This document shows positions 40,859-47,516 of a stretch of 47,516 bases of DNA, piece by piece (position 1 is the stretch's first letter; every line of letters starts with the position of its first letter). The notes beneath the pieces are model-generated. The model had not been told where the DNA came from, did not search any database, and saw nothing but the letters and a program-made list of their open reading frames with translations. Made by a program: the position numbers and the translations under genes. The stretch lies in NCBI GenBank assembly GCA_016841675.1, contig JAENYQ010000019.1, positions 1 through 47,516 on the forward strand, in the 5' to 3' direction. Origin of the DNA: Desulfotomaculum sp. Its GTDB lineage: Bacteria > Bacillota > Desulfotomaculia > Desulfotomaculales > Desulfallaceae.

Positions 40859-42706
40859 TCAATGAAGCAGTTTTCTTTTGTTCTGGGCGAGTTTGAAACC
40901 GGTTGGTCGTTGATAATGCACATGCAGGATTTCCTTTGCTTTTTTACTTAAGGGCCCCCCCAGGTAATTACGGTATAATTCCTGGACGGCGGGGTTTTCG
41001 TGCGCCCGACGTATTTTTTTGTTCAAATCGATACTGTACAGGGCGTTGGCTCTTTTGCGGCGTACCTCTTCGAGTGCTTTTCGGCTCCTTTGTTCTGCAG
41101 ATATCGGTTGGCCGCCGCCGCCAACGCAGCCCCCGGGACAGCCCATAATTTCAATAAAATCAATTCTTTCACCGGCTTTTACCCGTTCCATCAAGCGTTT
41201 AGCATTTCTAGTACCGTGAGCCACCGCCAGACGGACATTCCTGTCGCCCAAAACAACGGTAGCCTCTTTAACTCCTTTCAATCCACGGAAAGTTGCAAAC
41301 TCGATGCGGCCTTTTAGTTCTTCTCCCCCGACCAGGGCCGAAGCCGTGCGAACTGCAGCCTCCATAACACCGCCGGTAGCGCCAAAAATATTCCCCGCAC
41401 CGGTGTTGATACCAAGGGTTTCATCGAATTCCTCGTCCGGCAGTGCGTCAAAATTAATCCCCGCCTCACGGATCATGCGTCCCAATTCCCGCACAGTAAG
41501 CACATAATCCACGTCCCTGGTGCCCTGGGTAACCATTTCCGGTCTGGCAGCCTCGTACTTTTTGGCGGTACATGGCATCACTGCCACCACTACCATTTTT
41601 TTAGCATTTAGATTGTTTATTTCAGCAAAATAAGTTTTTACCAGTGCACCCAGCATTTCCTGGGGCGATTTGCAGGTGGACAGGTTTTCCACATATTCCG
41701 GGAAGAATCGCTCGCAATAGCGAACCCACCCTGGGCTACAGGATGAAATTAAGGGAAGTTTGCCTTTACCATTCAGTCTCTCCAACAATTCGTGGGCTTC
41801 TTCCACAATGGTGAGGTCGGCGGCGAAAACAGTGGAAAAAACGTATTCAAAGCCTATCCGCCGCAGCGCTGCGACCATTTTTCCAGTTACTACTGCGCCT
41901 GCCGGCAGGCCAAAAATCTCACCCAGTGAAACTTGGGCGGCGGGTGCTGTTTGTACGACGGTAATTAGCTCCGGATCCTCAATGGCGTCCCATACTTCCC
42001 TGATGTACTCTCTCTCCGCCAGAGCCGCAGTTGGGCAGACAGTCAGACACTGGCCGCAGGCTATACAGTCAGACTCGGACATATCCTGCATGAAAGCTGG
42101 TGCGATTACCGTGTTGAAACCCCTGCGCTGGGCTGAGTATACATTCACGTCCTGTATTTTTTTACATACCGCCTCACAGCGACGGCACTTGATGCACTTG
42201 TTGTAATTGCGCGTAATAAAAGGATTTTTATTATGGACCGGCAGGTTCAGCCGCTCGCCGGTCAGGCGAATGCTGCGTACACCCAGGTCGTCTGCCAGTT
42301 TTTGCAAATCACAGTTCCGGTTTTTGACGCAGTTTACACAGTCAAGGTCATGTTCGGAAAGGAGCAGTTCCAACATCCTTTTCCGGGCCCGCCTGACTCG
42401 GGGGGTGTTGGTAAAGAAGCGAATACCCTCCTGCACCGGATAAACGCAGGATGCCTGCATCGTCCGCCGGCCGCCGCTTTCAACCTCTACCAGGCAGATG
42501 CGGCAGGAACCGGATGCGCTGATACCTTTCAGGTAGCAGAGGCTGGGCACATCAATTCCGGCCAGCCTGGCTGCCTCCAGGAGGTTGGCCGTGTCCGCCG
42601 GAACGCTTATTTCACGATCATTTATCCATAGCTTTATTTCCCGCCCATCCGTTACTGCTGCTTGACTGTCGGTCGTCTCCGCCTGATTGTCAACCAATTG
42701 TGGCAT
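40859..42706 (-). CDS. [FeFe]-hydrogenase, NAD(P)-linked type catalytic subunit (HydA/HndD-like)
   Basis: A 615-aa hydrogenase. N-terminal [2Fe-2S] domain (C57, C68, C71, C87), a His-Cys [4Fe-4S] domain (H119, C123, C126, C132), two [4Fe-4S] motifs (C171/174/177/181 and C214/217/220/224), then the H-cluster domain with L1 SSCSPGW (320-326), L2 VMPCTAKKYE (about 376-385) and L3 EIMGCPGGCVGGGGQP (519-534), and an SSU tail. No NADH-binding HydB/HydC partner lies nearby, so the electron carrier is open. ATG 42706 follows GCGGGGGTAGTACC. It is the last gene of the minus-strand cluster with LarA-like and GlcDF-like genes, after a 113-base gap. Confidence 0.93.
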   Translation of the reverse strand: MPQLVDNQAETTDSQAAVTDGREIKLWINDREISVPADTANLLEAARLAGIDVPSLCYLKGISASGSCRICLVEVESGGRRTMQASCVYPVQEGIRFFTNTPRVRRARKRMLELLLSEHDLDCVNCVKNRNCDLQKLADDLGVRSIRLTGERLNLPVHNKNPFITRNYNKCIKCRRCEAVCKKIQDVNVYSAQRRGFNTVIAPAFMQDMSESDCIACGQCLTVCPTAALAEREYIREVWDAIEDPELITVVQTAPAAQVSLGEIFGLPAGAVVTGKMVAALRRIGFEYVFSTVFAADLTIVEEAHELLERLNGKGKLPLISSCSPGWVRYCERFFPEYVENLSTCKSPQEMLGALVKTYFAEINNLNAKKMVVVAVMPCTAKKYEAARPEMVTQGTRDVDYVLTVRELGRMIREAGINFDALPDEEFDETLGINTGAGNIFGATGGVMEAAVRTASALVGGEELKGRIEFATFRGLKGVKEATVVLGDRNVRLAVAHGTRNAKRLMERVKAGERIDFIEIMGCPGGCVGGGGQPISAEQRSRKALEEVRRKRANALYSIDLNKKIRRAHENPAVQELYRNYLGGPLSKKAKEILHVHYQRPTGFKLAQNKRKLLH

Positions 42707-42779
42707 GGTACTACCCCCGCGTTAAAATATGGTCGGAGTTTATTCTTTGAACCCAGACCGTTTTTCATGCACCATTGGT

Positions 42780-42818
42780 ATCAGACGTTGAAATTTCTCT
42801 TTTGAATGTCTGACACCT
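42780..42818. repeat. Decayed GTGTCAGACGTTGAA palindrome
   Basis: ATCAGACGTTGAAATTTC and GAATGTCTGACAC form an imperfect inverted repeat related to the perfect one at 32416-32456. It lies between the hydrogenase and LarA-like genes. Confidence 0.55.
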
Positions 42819-42819
42819 A

Positions 42820-44073
42820 TTAGGGTAGGGGAACTAGCCTGTTACGCCAATCAAACTCAACCTCCTTCGGTTGTCCCACTACTTCCACGGCTTGGTTCTG
42901 GTGCAGCTCGGCAAGCAGGGCGGATGACACCCGCATGCTGGTTAGCTCCAGTGTGTTTTTGATATGAATCACCCGGGCTCCTTCAGGCTGTACGTATCCC
43001 AGACTTTCCAGCGCCGTTTCAATGGCGGTTCGGTCGTCTGGCAGGGTGATGGGCTGCATAGCCCGTTTGATAAACGTGCTGGTAACTACATTTTTGACAG
43101 TGACGTCCCAGTCAATTTTATTTACCAGTCGCTTGGTGGTGAAATCCGCCAAGCCGATTCCGTTGGCGTTGCCGTGAGTCTCATCGGTCAAGTCCAGCAC
43201 TACAATGCGCTGAATACGGGGGTGTTCCGGTTCCTGGACGCCCATGATGTGCATCCGCCCGATGACATTGGTATCCATGCCGGTGCCGCTATAGTTTTTA
43301 CCCATTTTTTCCAAGATGAGCAGGTCCAATTTATCAACAGGCAAGCGGGGGAGGATCTCCCTGGCTTCTTGCAGCAACTTTTCTTCACCGGCGGCGAACT
43401 GTTCCGGTGGCAGAGCCGTTATTTTCATAGTATCCTTGTGGGCATCCTCTAGGATGGCCAGACCCATAACAATGGGTAAGTTAGCCATGATTAGTCTGGC
43501 TGCGGCGGGGATAATTTGATGCAGTTCAGTAGCCCCGGAGCGGTGCAGGGTTTTAGCGCCTTGGGGTCCTCCCAACCCTATGGTGATCATCTTCTGCAGC
43601 CCACTTTCGGCGGGGCCGTGGAAGGCGGTATGCTCTTTGACTCGGTTTACTACTACTATGGCGTCACACTGGCGGGCGATTTCGGTTACGTATACCGGTA
43701 CACCCTGGTCTAGGACGCCAACTTGCTTGCATTCAACTCCGGTGCGTACCGGAGCTCCAACCTTATCTTCGGTAATTTTCAACGCGTCTAGGATCTGCCT
43801 TTGCCCGTCGTCGGTGCCGCCCCCGTGGCTGCCCATGGCGGCAATAATTTCCGGCTTGGCATCTAACGATTTAATAAAAATAACCACTGCGGATAAAATG
43901 TCGGTGATGTTGGTTATACCCCGACTGCCAGCGGTAATGCCCACCTTCTGGCCGGGTTTGATTTTCTCTGCCAGGCCGCAGCGGCGCAGTTGGTCATTTA
44001 CTGTGCCAGTTATGTCTTCGAGACGCTGGTGGGGAAAGTTTTGCTTGACGCTGACCATTTTAGGTAACTTCAT
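42820..44073 (-). CDS. larA: LarA-like nickel-dependent (lactate) racemase family protein (DUF2088)
   Basis: A 417-aa protein of the DUF2088/LarA family. The motifs are ITAGSRGITN (about residues 47-56), MGSHGGGTDDGQ (about 80-91), VNRVKEHTAFHGPAESGLQKM (about 146-166) with the His and Lys residues used in LarA catalysis, and IVVLDLTDETHGNANGIG. LarA interconverts D- and L-lactate using a nickel-pincer cofactor; related proteins act on other 2-hydroxyacids. The cofactor genes larB, larC and larE are not in this window. The neighbouring 2-hydroxyacid oxidase genes support a role in making both isomers usable. The second of two adjacent ATGs fits GGAGGTC better. Confidence 0.82.
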   Translation of the reverse strand: MKLPKMVSVKQNFPHQRLEDITGTVNDQLRRCGLAEKIKPGQKVGITAGSRGITNITDILSAVVIFIKSLDAKPEIIAAMGSHGGGTDDGQRQILDALKITEDKVGAPVRTGVECKQVGVLDQGVPVYVTEIARQCDAIVVVNRVKEHTAFHGPAESGLQKMITIGLGGPQGAKTLHRSGATELHQIIPAAARLIMANLPIVMGLAILEDAHKDTMKITALPPEQFAAGEEKLLQEAREILPRLPVDKLDLLILEKMGKNYSGTGMDTNVIGRMHIMGVQEPEHPRIQRIVVLDLTDETHGNANGIGLADFTTKRLVNKIDWDVTVKNVVTSTFIKRAMQPITLPDDRTAIETALESLGYVQPEGARVIHIKNTLELTSMRVSSALLAELHQNQAVEVVGQPKEVEFDWRNRLVPLP

Positions 44074-44149
44074 CATGACCTCCGTTAATAGATGTTTGCT
44101 TATCTATAAATTAGTATGGCGCTAGTTTATATTTATATTTATTTACCTG

Positions 44150-44227
44150 CGGGGGCACCCCTTGCGGGTGCCCGGTTTACCCATACCCCCGCATGAGCGG
44201 TAGGGGCACCCGCAAAGGGTGCCCCTA
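44150..44227. repeat. Two GGGGCACCC hairpins, intergenic palindromic repeat
   Basis: GGGGCACCCCTTGCGGGTGCCC and AGGGGCACCCGCAAAGGGTGCCCCT are each hairpins and are inverse-related to each other. They fill the gap between the iron-sulfur subunit gene and the LarA-like gene and may attenuate or stabilise the transcript. Confidence 0.7.
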
Positions 44228-45445
44228 CATGCTCATAGCCAGCAGGTCAACGGTGTGAACCACCACTGCACTGCTCCCAGCTTCTCTAAGCGAGCGTTCT
44301 ATCTGCATCCGGCAGGAAGGGCATCCGGTGGCCACTATATCGGCACCCGTTGCCAGGATGACGGTGGATTTTTTGCGGCCGATGGCACTGGATATGGCGT
44401 GGTGCTCTAGTTGAAACGACCCGGATGCGCCGCAGCACTGGTTGGCGTTGTTCATTTCCGCCAACTCTACTCCATCAATGGTTCGCAATAGTTCCCGGGG
44501 TTGTTTGGTGATGTCCTGATACCGAACTAGGTGGCAGGGGTCGTGGTAGGTTACCCGGACTTGCGTTTCCAGTCGGCCCGGATGCAGGTCCGCCCGAGCC
44601 AAAAACTCGCTGATATCGTAAACCGGGAAAGGCAGGTCCAGGCCTGCCGCCGGGTAATCCTGTTTCCAGGCCGAACCACAGGTGGCGCAGTCTACCACCA
44701 GTGCCTCGACACCGGTAGCCTGGAATGAGGCTCTATTCCTTTGGGCCATATACATAAAAGAACTGTGTTCGCCGCTGACCAGCGCCGGCATGCCGCAGCA
44801 CAACTGGTCGGGGATAACCACCTCGCATCCGGCGGCGTTTAAAACCTTGACTACGTTTTTACCTGTCTCGGTATAAATGTAATTACTCATGCAGCCAGTG
44901 AAATAACCAACCCTCATTCGGGTTCGGCCGGGCGGTGCAATTATACCCGGCAACCCGGAGCGCAAGGGTGCGGCGGCGATAGGGGGCAGCAGCGTTTCTT
45001 TTTCCTTCCAGATGCCGGGTAATATTCCGGTCTTCCTGACCAGGCCTTGTAATCCGCTTTGCTGGTACAACGCCAGGCCTCTGGCAGCCAGATTTAGCCT
45101 GCCCTCGTTGGTCAGGAAGTGCTGCAACACATTCTTTTTGACAAAGGGCAGAGAAAGCTTTTTAGCGGCTTGTTCCCGGGCCGCCAGTACCAGGCGGGCA
45201 GTGGGAACCCCGTTGGGGCAGTACTCCTCGCACTGGCGGCACAGCAGGCAATACGAAATAATCCGGCGGTAGTGTTCGGTATGCTCCAAGGTTCCATTGA
45301 GTATGGCTTTATAAAGCTGCACTTTTCCCCGGGCTACCATGGGCTCGTTTGAAAGTTCGGCAAAAACCGGACAGACCGAGCGGCATTTACCGCAGCGGCC
45401 GCAGCGGGCAATTAATTGTAATAGATTGGTTGTATTAGCGCTCAT
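44225..45445 (-). CDS. GlcF/LldF-like iron-sulfur subunit of a 2-hydroxyacid dehydrogenase
   Basis: A 406-aa protein with two [4Fe-4S] motifs (C15/18/21/25 CGRCGKCRSVCP; C66/69/72/76 CLLCRQCEEYCP) and two CCG domains (GYFTGCMSN with LCCGMPALVSGEHS; YHDPCHLVRY with NQCCGASGSF). This is the layout of glycolate oxidase GlcF and of D-lactate dehydrogenase iron-sulfur partners. It should take electrons from the flavoprotein encoded just upstream and pass them on. Its ATG overlaps the flavoprotein stop by 4 bases (ATGA), showing translational coupling. Confidence 0.92.
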   Translation of the reverse strand: MSANTTNLLQLIARCGRCGKCRSVCPVFAELSNEPMVARGKVQLYKAILNGTLEHTEHYRRIISYCLLCRQCEEYCPNGVPTARLVLAAREQAAKKLSLPFVKKNVLQHFLTNEGRLNLAARGLALYQQSGLQGLVRKTGILPGIWKEKETLLPPIAAAPLRSGLPGIIAPPGRTRMRVGYFTGCMSNYIYTETGKNVVKVLNAAGCEVVIPDQLCCGMPALVSGEHSSFMYMAQRNRASFQATGVEALVVDCATCGSAWKQDYPAAGLDLPFPVYDISEFLARADLHPGRLETQVRVTYHDPCHLVRYQDITKQPRELLRTIDGVELAEMNNANQCCGASGSFQLEHHAISSAIGRKKSTVILATGADIVATGCPSCRMQIERSLREAGSSAVVVHTVDLLAMSM

Positions 45446-46824
45446 ACTTTCCGCTCCTGAAAAATCTTACCGGGGTTTAAAATGCCTTTGGGATCAAGAG
45501 CATCTTTGATTCGCCGCATAAAATCAAGTTCATGGGGACCGAACTCCAGGTGCATAAAGGGTGCTTTGAGGATGCCAATACCATGCTCGCCGCTTAGCGT
45601 TCCGCCCAGCGATACCGCAGCCTGGAATATCTCTTCAATCGCTGCCTCTACTCGTTGCATTTCTTCGGGGTCGTTTTCGTCGGCAATAATGTTGGGGTGC
45701 AGGTTGCCGTCCCCGGCGTGCCCGAAAATGACCAAATTAATACCGTATTTATCCCTGATTCCCTGCAGTTTGATAATTATTTCCGGCACTTTGCTGCGCG
45801 GTACCGTGGCATCTTCGGAAATTTTGGTAGGCTTAATTTGTACCAGCGCTGCCGAAATTGCTTTCCTGGCCCGCCAAATCATTTCCCGCTCATCGGGTGT
45901 CTGAGCTGCCACCACTTCTCGGGCCCCGGCTTCCCGGCATACCCGGGCTACAATATCCGCCTCTTGGGCCACGGCGCTCTCCATGCCATCCACTTCGATA
46001 ATCAGAATCGCCTCGGCGTCCTGGGGCAGATTACAGCCGGAATAACGGGTTACGCACTGGATGGTCAGCCGGTCCATAATCTCCAATGTGGCGGGGATGA
46101 CACCTGATGTTGAGATTTTAACGACGGATTCCCCTGCTTTTAACAGGTCGTCGTAAACCGCCATCAGCGTTCTAACTGCTCGGGGGCGGGGGATCAGTCT
46201 CAGTGTGGCCTCGGTGATAATGCCCAGCGTGCCTTCACTGCCCACCAACAGCCTGGTCAGGTCATAACCGCTGACGTTTTTTACTGTTTTGCCACCTGCG
46301 TGCAGTATTTCCCCGGTGGGGGACACTATTTCCAGGCCCATTACATAGTCCCTGGTGACGCCGTATTTAAAACCTCTGGGGCCCCCGGCGCACTCGGCAA
46401 TATTCCCGCCGATAGTGCATGCGTCGCTGCTGGCCGGGTCGGGCGGGTAAAACAGCCCCTCCTTTTCGGCAGCTTGGTGCAAGTGGGCGGTGACTACCCC
46501 GGGCTGCACTACGGCCAACAAGTTTTCCCGGTCAATTTCCAGGATGCGGTTCATATCAGTGAGTACAATTACAATGCCACCTCTCACCGGCAGGGAGCCG
46601 CCGCTCAGGCCGGTGCCCGCGCCTCGGGGGTAAAGAGGGATGCCCTTTTCATTGGCCAGTTTGACAATGGCCGCAACCTGGTTCCTGTCCCGGGGCTTGA
46701 CTACTACGTCGGGCGTAAAATTGCGGAAAGTGGCGTCATATCCGTAACAAAAAAGCTCTTCCGGGGCGGTAAGAACTTTATTTTTACCAACTATTTCGGT
46801 GAGCTGTTTAATTACTTGCCGCAT
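45442..46824 (-). CDS. GlcD-like FAD-linked 2-hydroxyacid (lactate/glycolate) dehydrogenase
   Basis: A 460-aa VAO-family flavoprotein: an FAD_binding_4 domain with PLYPRGAGTGLSGGSLPV (about residues 60-77), DPASSDACTIGGNIAECAGGPRG (about 128-150) and ILHAGGKTVKNVSGYDLTRLLVGSEGTLGIIT, and a C-terminal FAD-oxidase_C domain ending in FGHAGDGNLHPNI and GTLSGEHGIG. It oxidises D-lactate, glycolate or a similar 2-hydroxyacid. ATG 46824 follows AAAAGGAGATTGGCAG. It is the first gene of the operon glcD-like, glcF-like, larA-like, with the hydrogenase downstream. Confidence 0.93.
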   Translation of the reverse strand: MRQVIKQLTEIVGKNKVLTAPEELFCYGYDATFRNFTPDVVVKPRDRNQVAAIVKLANEKGIPLYPRGAGTGLSGGSLPVRGGIVIVLTDMNRILEIDRENLLAVVQPGVVTAHLHQAAEKEGLFYPPDPASSDACTIGGNIAECAGGPRGFKYGVTRDYVMGLEIVSPTGEILHAGGKTVKNVSGYDLTRLLVGSEGTLGIITEATLRLIPRPRAVRTLMAVYDDLLKAGESVVKISTSGVIPATLEIMDRLTIQCVTRYSGCNLPQDAEAILIIEVDGMESAVAQEADIVARVCREAGAREVVAAQTPDEREMIWRARKAISAALVQIKPTKISEDATVPRSKVPEIIIKLQGIRDKYGINLVIFGHAGDGNLHPNIIADENDPEEMQRVEAAIEEIFQAAVSLGGTLSGEHGIGILKAPFMHLEFGPHELDFMRRIKDALDPKGILNPGKIFQERKV

Positions 46825-46850
46825 CTGCCAATCTCCTTTTAATTGCAGTT

Positions 46851-46878
46851 GTCATCCTGAGCGTTAGCGAAGAATTCG
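46851..46878. repeat. GTCATCCTGAGCG repeat, half-copy
   Basis: GTCATCCTGAGCGTTAGCGAAGAATTC without the inverse arm; it belongs to the same family as the cores at 4.2, 7.9 and 14.0 kb. Confidence 0.6.
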
Positions 46879-46930
46879 GATTGCAAATTTGTTGCAAATG
46901 TTAACCTATTTTAAAAGACTTTCATCCTTT

Positions 46931-46958
46931 TTGTATACATGAAATTTATTGTATGCAA
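46931..46958. promoter_or_regulatory. Putative operator pair TTGTATACAT / TTGTATGCAA
   Basis: Two near-palindromic 10-mers, 18 bases from start to start and about 107-134 bases ahead of the glcD-like start. They resemble GntR/FadR-type operators known from lactate and glycolate operons. No GntR gene is in this window. Confidence 0.35.
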
Positions 46959-47141
46959 AAGATTAGTAAGACAATCTAATAAGTGAATATTAATACTACC
47001 TATTTATGTAGTCAACAAAATCTTGGTAAGCAAATGCTTTATTCAATTAATGCATGAGTTAAGGAAAAAAATGTGCCAGAGAAAGATTCTGGCAGGAAAT
47101 AACCGGCGGGAGTGGAATATGATATTAGGGAAAATCAAATA

Positions 47142-47311
47142 CATTGTGCAGCAGGTGCCCTACGGGGAGAATAGGGAACCGGGTGAGATTCCCGGGCGGT
47201 CCCGCCACTGTAACCGGGGTAGCCCTCGCCGAAAACGTCACTGGTAAAACCGGGAAGGCGGGCGGTACGGGCGATTGAGCCGGAAGCCAGGAGACCTGCC
47301 TGCTTGCGCGA
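47142..47311 (+). ncRNA. Cobalamin (B12) riboswitch
   Basis: The conserved elements occur in order: GCAGGTGCCC, AGAATAGGGAACCGGGTGAG, CGGTCCCGCCACTGTAACCG and the GGAAGCCAGGAGACCTGCC box. The outer stem pairs CATTGTGCAGCAGGT with ACCTGC...GCGCGATG. It senses adenosylcobalamin and normally represses B12 synthesis, cobalt or cobalamin uptake, or B12-independent enzymes. A terminator follows at 47348-47382; the controlled gene lies past the window edge. Confidence 0.93.
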
Positions 47312-47347
47312 TGCGCCGTTTTTGGGCATTTTAAGTGGATGATGGAA

Positions 47348-47382
47348 AAGTTCACGGTCTTTTGACTGTGGGCTTTTTTATT
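47348..47382 (+). terminator. Riboswitch-controlled terminator
   Basis: AAGTTCACGGTC pairs with GACTGTGGGCTT (12 bp with G-U pairs) around TTTT and is followed by TTTTATTTT. Its position after the cobalamin aptamer suggests transcription attenuation. Confidence 0.75.
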
Positions 47383-47516
47383 TTCCAAGTGCCAGGTCTA
47401 AAACCTTCGCCTTTAGGCGAATAGCTTTAGCGACTATTTTACGGAGAGCAGGGATATCATTCGAGTACATTCGAAAAACATATAATCCCAAATACCATAT
47501 AAAGGGTGATTTAAAA

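Larger units (their letters stand above)
46825..47141. other. Divergent regulatory region before the cobalamin riboswitch
   Basis: About 315 bases. It holds a half-copy of the GTCATCCTGAGCG repeat (46851-46878) and the putative operator pair at 46931-46958. It presumably carries promoters for the glcD-like operon (minus) and for the riboswitch transcript (plus). Confidence 0.45.

Noticed and set aside
47023-47388. Open frames across the window end on both strands
   Set aside because: They overlap a clear cobalamin riboswitch and its terminator, so they are structural RNA.
1-47516. CRISPR array, prophage or complete IS element
   Set aside because: No regularly spaced direct repeats, no phage structural genes, and only a fragment of an IS3-type OrfA were seen.

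Overview
The window looks like chromosomal DNA of a spore-forming, anaerobic Firmicute of the Desulfotomaculum/Pelotomaculum type (Peptococcaceae sensu lato). This is inferred from gene content, not from a marker gene. The supporting signs are Gram-positive-style Shine-Dalgarno sequences with many GTG/TTG starts, a TrmK-Nif3 pair, AcuA, a DUF5317 protein beside an HD-GYP protein, a SulP permease, HdrD-like iron-sulfur proteins, an [FeFe]-hydrogenase and a lactate-type oxidase cluster. No rRNA, complete tRNA, CRISPR array or intact transposase was seen.

Layout. 1-2.1 kb is a gene graveyard: a truncated YueI-like gene, a broken IS3-type orfA, a Doc toxin with one in-frame stop and a tRNA-like 3' remnant. 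2.5-9.5 kb holds an orphan OmpR-type regulator, a FabG-like reductase, a ferritin-like protein, an L,D-transpeptidase, a truncated LCP gene, an FMN protein related to glutamate synthase, twin fluoride channels (crcB) and a Usp protein. 9.8-13.4 kb carries trmK, nif3-like, a methyltransferase and a short MetE-like methyltransferase behind a CRP-type operator. 13.7-17.8 kb carries a copper-chaperone-like gene with a decayed P-type ATPase remnant, a Nudix hydrolase and a SulP transporter. 18.1-23.7 kb is a complete minus-strand oligopeptide ABC operon. 24.2-26.6 kb is an operon of an HD-GYP membrane protein, a DUF5317 protein and two tandem, nearly identical 23-codon genes. 26.6-33.1 kb contains a Crp/Fnr regulator, a small winged-helix-like protein, an HdrD-like protein, a P-loop ATPase, an Old-Yellow-Enzyme-family oxidoreductase and AcuA. 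33.2-39.9 kb contains an NtrB/NtrC pair divergent from a TauE-family exporter with a DUF1634 partner, then a hypothetical protein and a CBS protein. 40.8-46.8 kb is a minus-strand set: a GlcD-like flavoprotein, its iron-sulfur partner, LarA-like and an [FeFe]-hydrogenase. The window ends with a cobalamin riboswitch and its terminator, whose target gene lies beyond the edge.

How the genes work together. The last cluster reads as (D/L)-2-hydroxyacid (lactate or glycolate) racemisation and oxidation, with a hydrogenase as a possible electron outlet. The Crp/Fnr protein has a CRP-like recognition helix (R-E-x3-R), and one near-consensus TGTGA-N6-TCACT site lies upstream of the MetE-like gene, so the two may be linked. 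Intergenic regions are unusually rich in non-coding repeats. There is a family of about 150-bp MITE-like elements with ACTCAGTAA terminal inverted repeats (four clear copies and one degenerate copy), separate fragments of their internal palindrome, and several long perfect palindromes.

The most intriguing unexplained item is the pair of tandem micro-genes at 26.27-26.46 kb. Each has its own ribosome binding site, and of the six differences between them three are silent.
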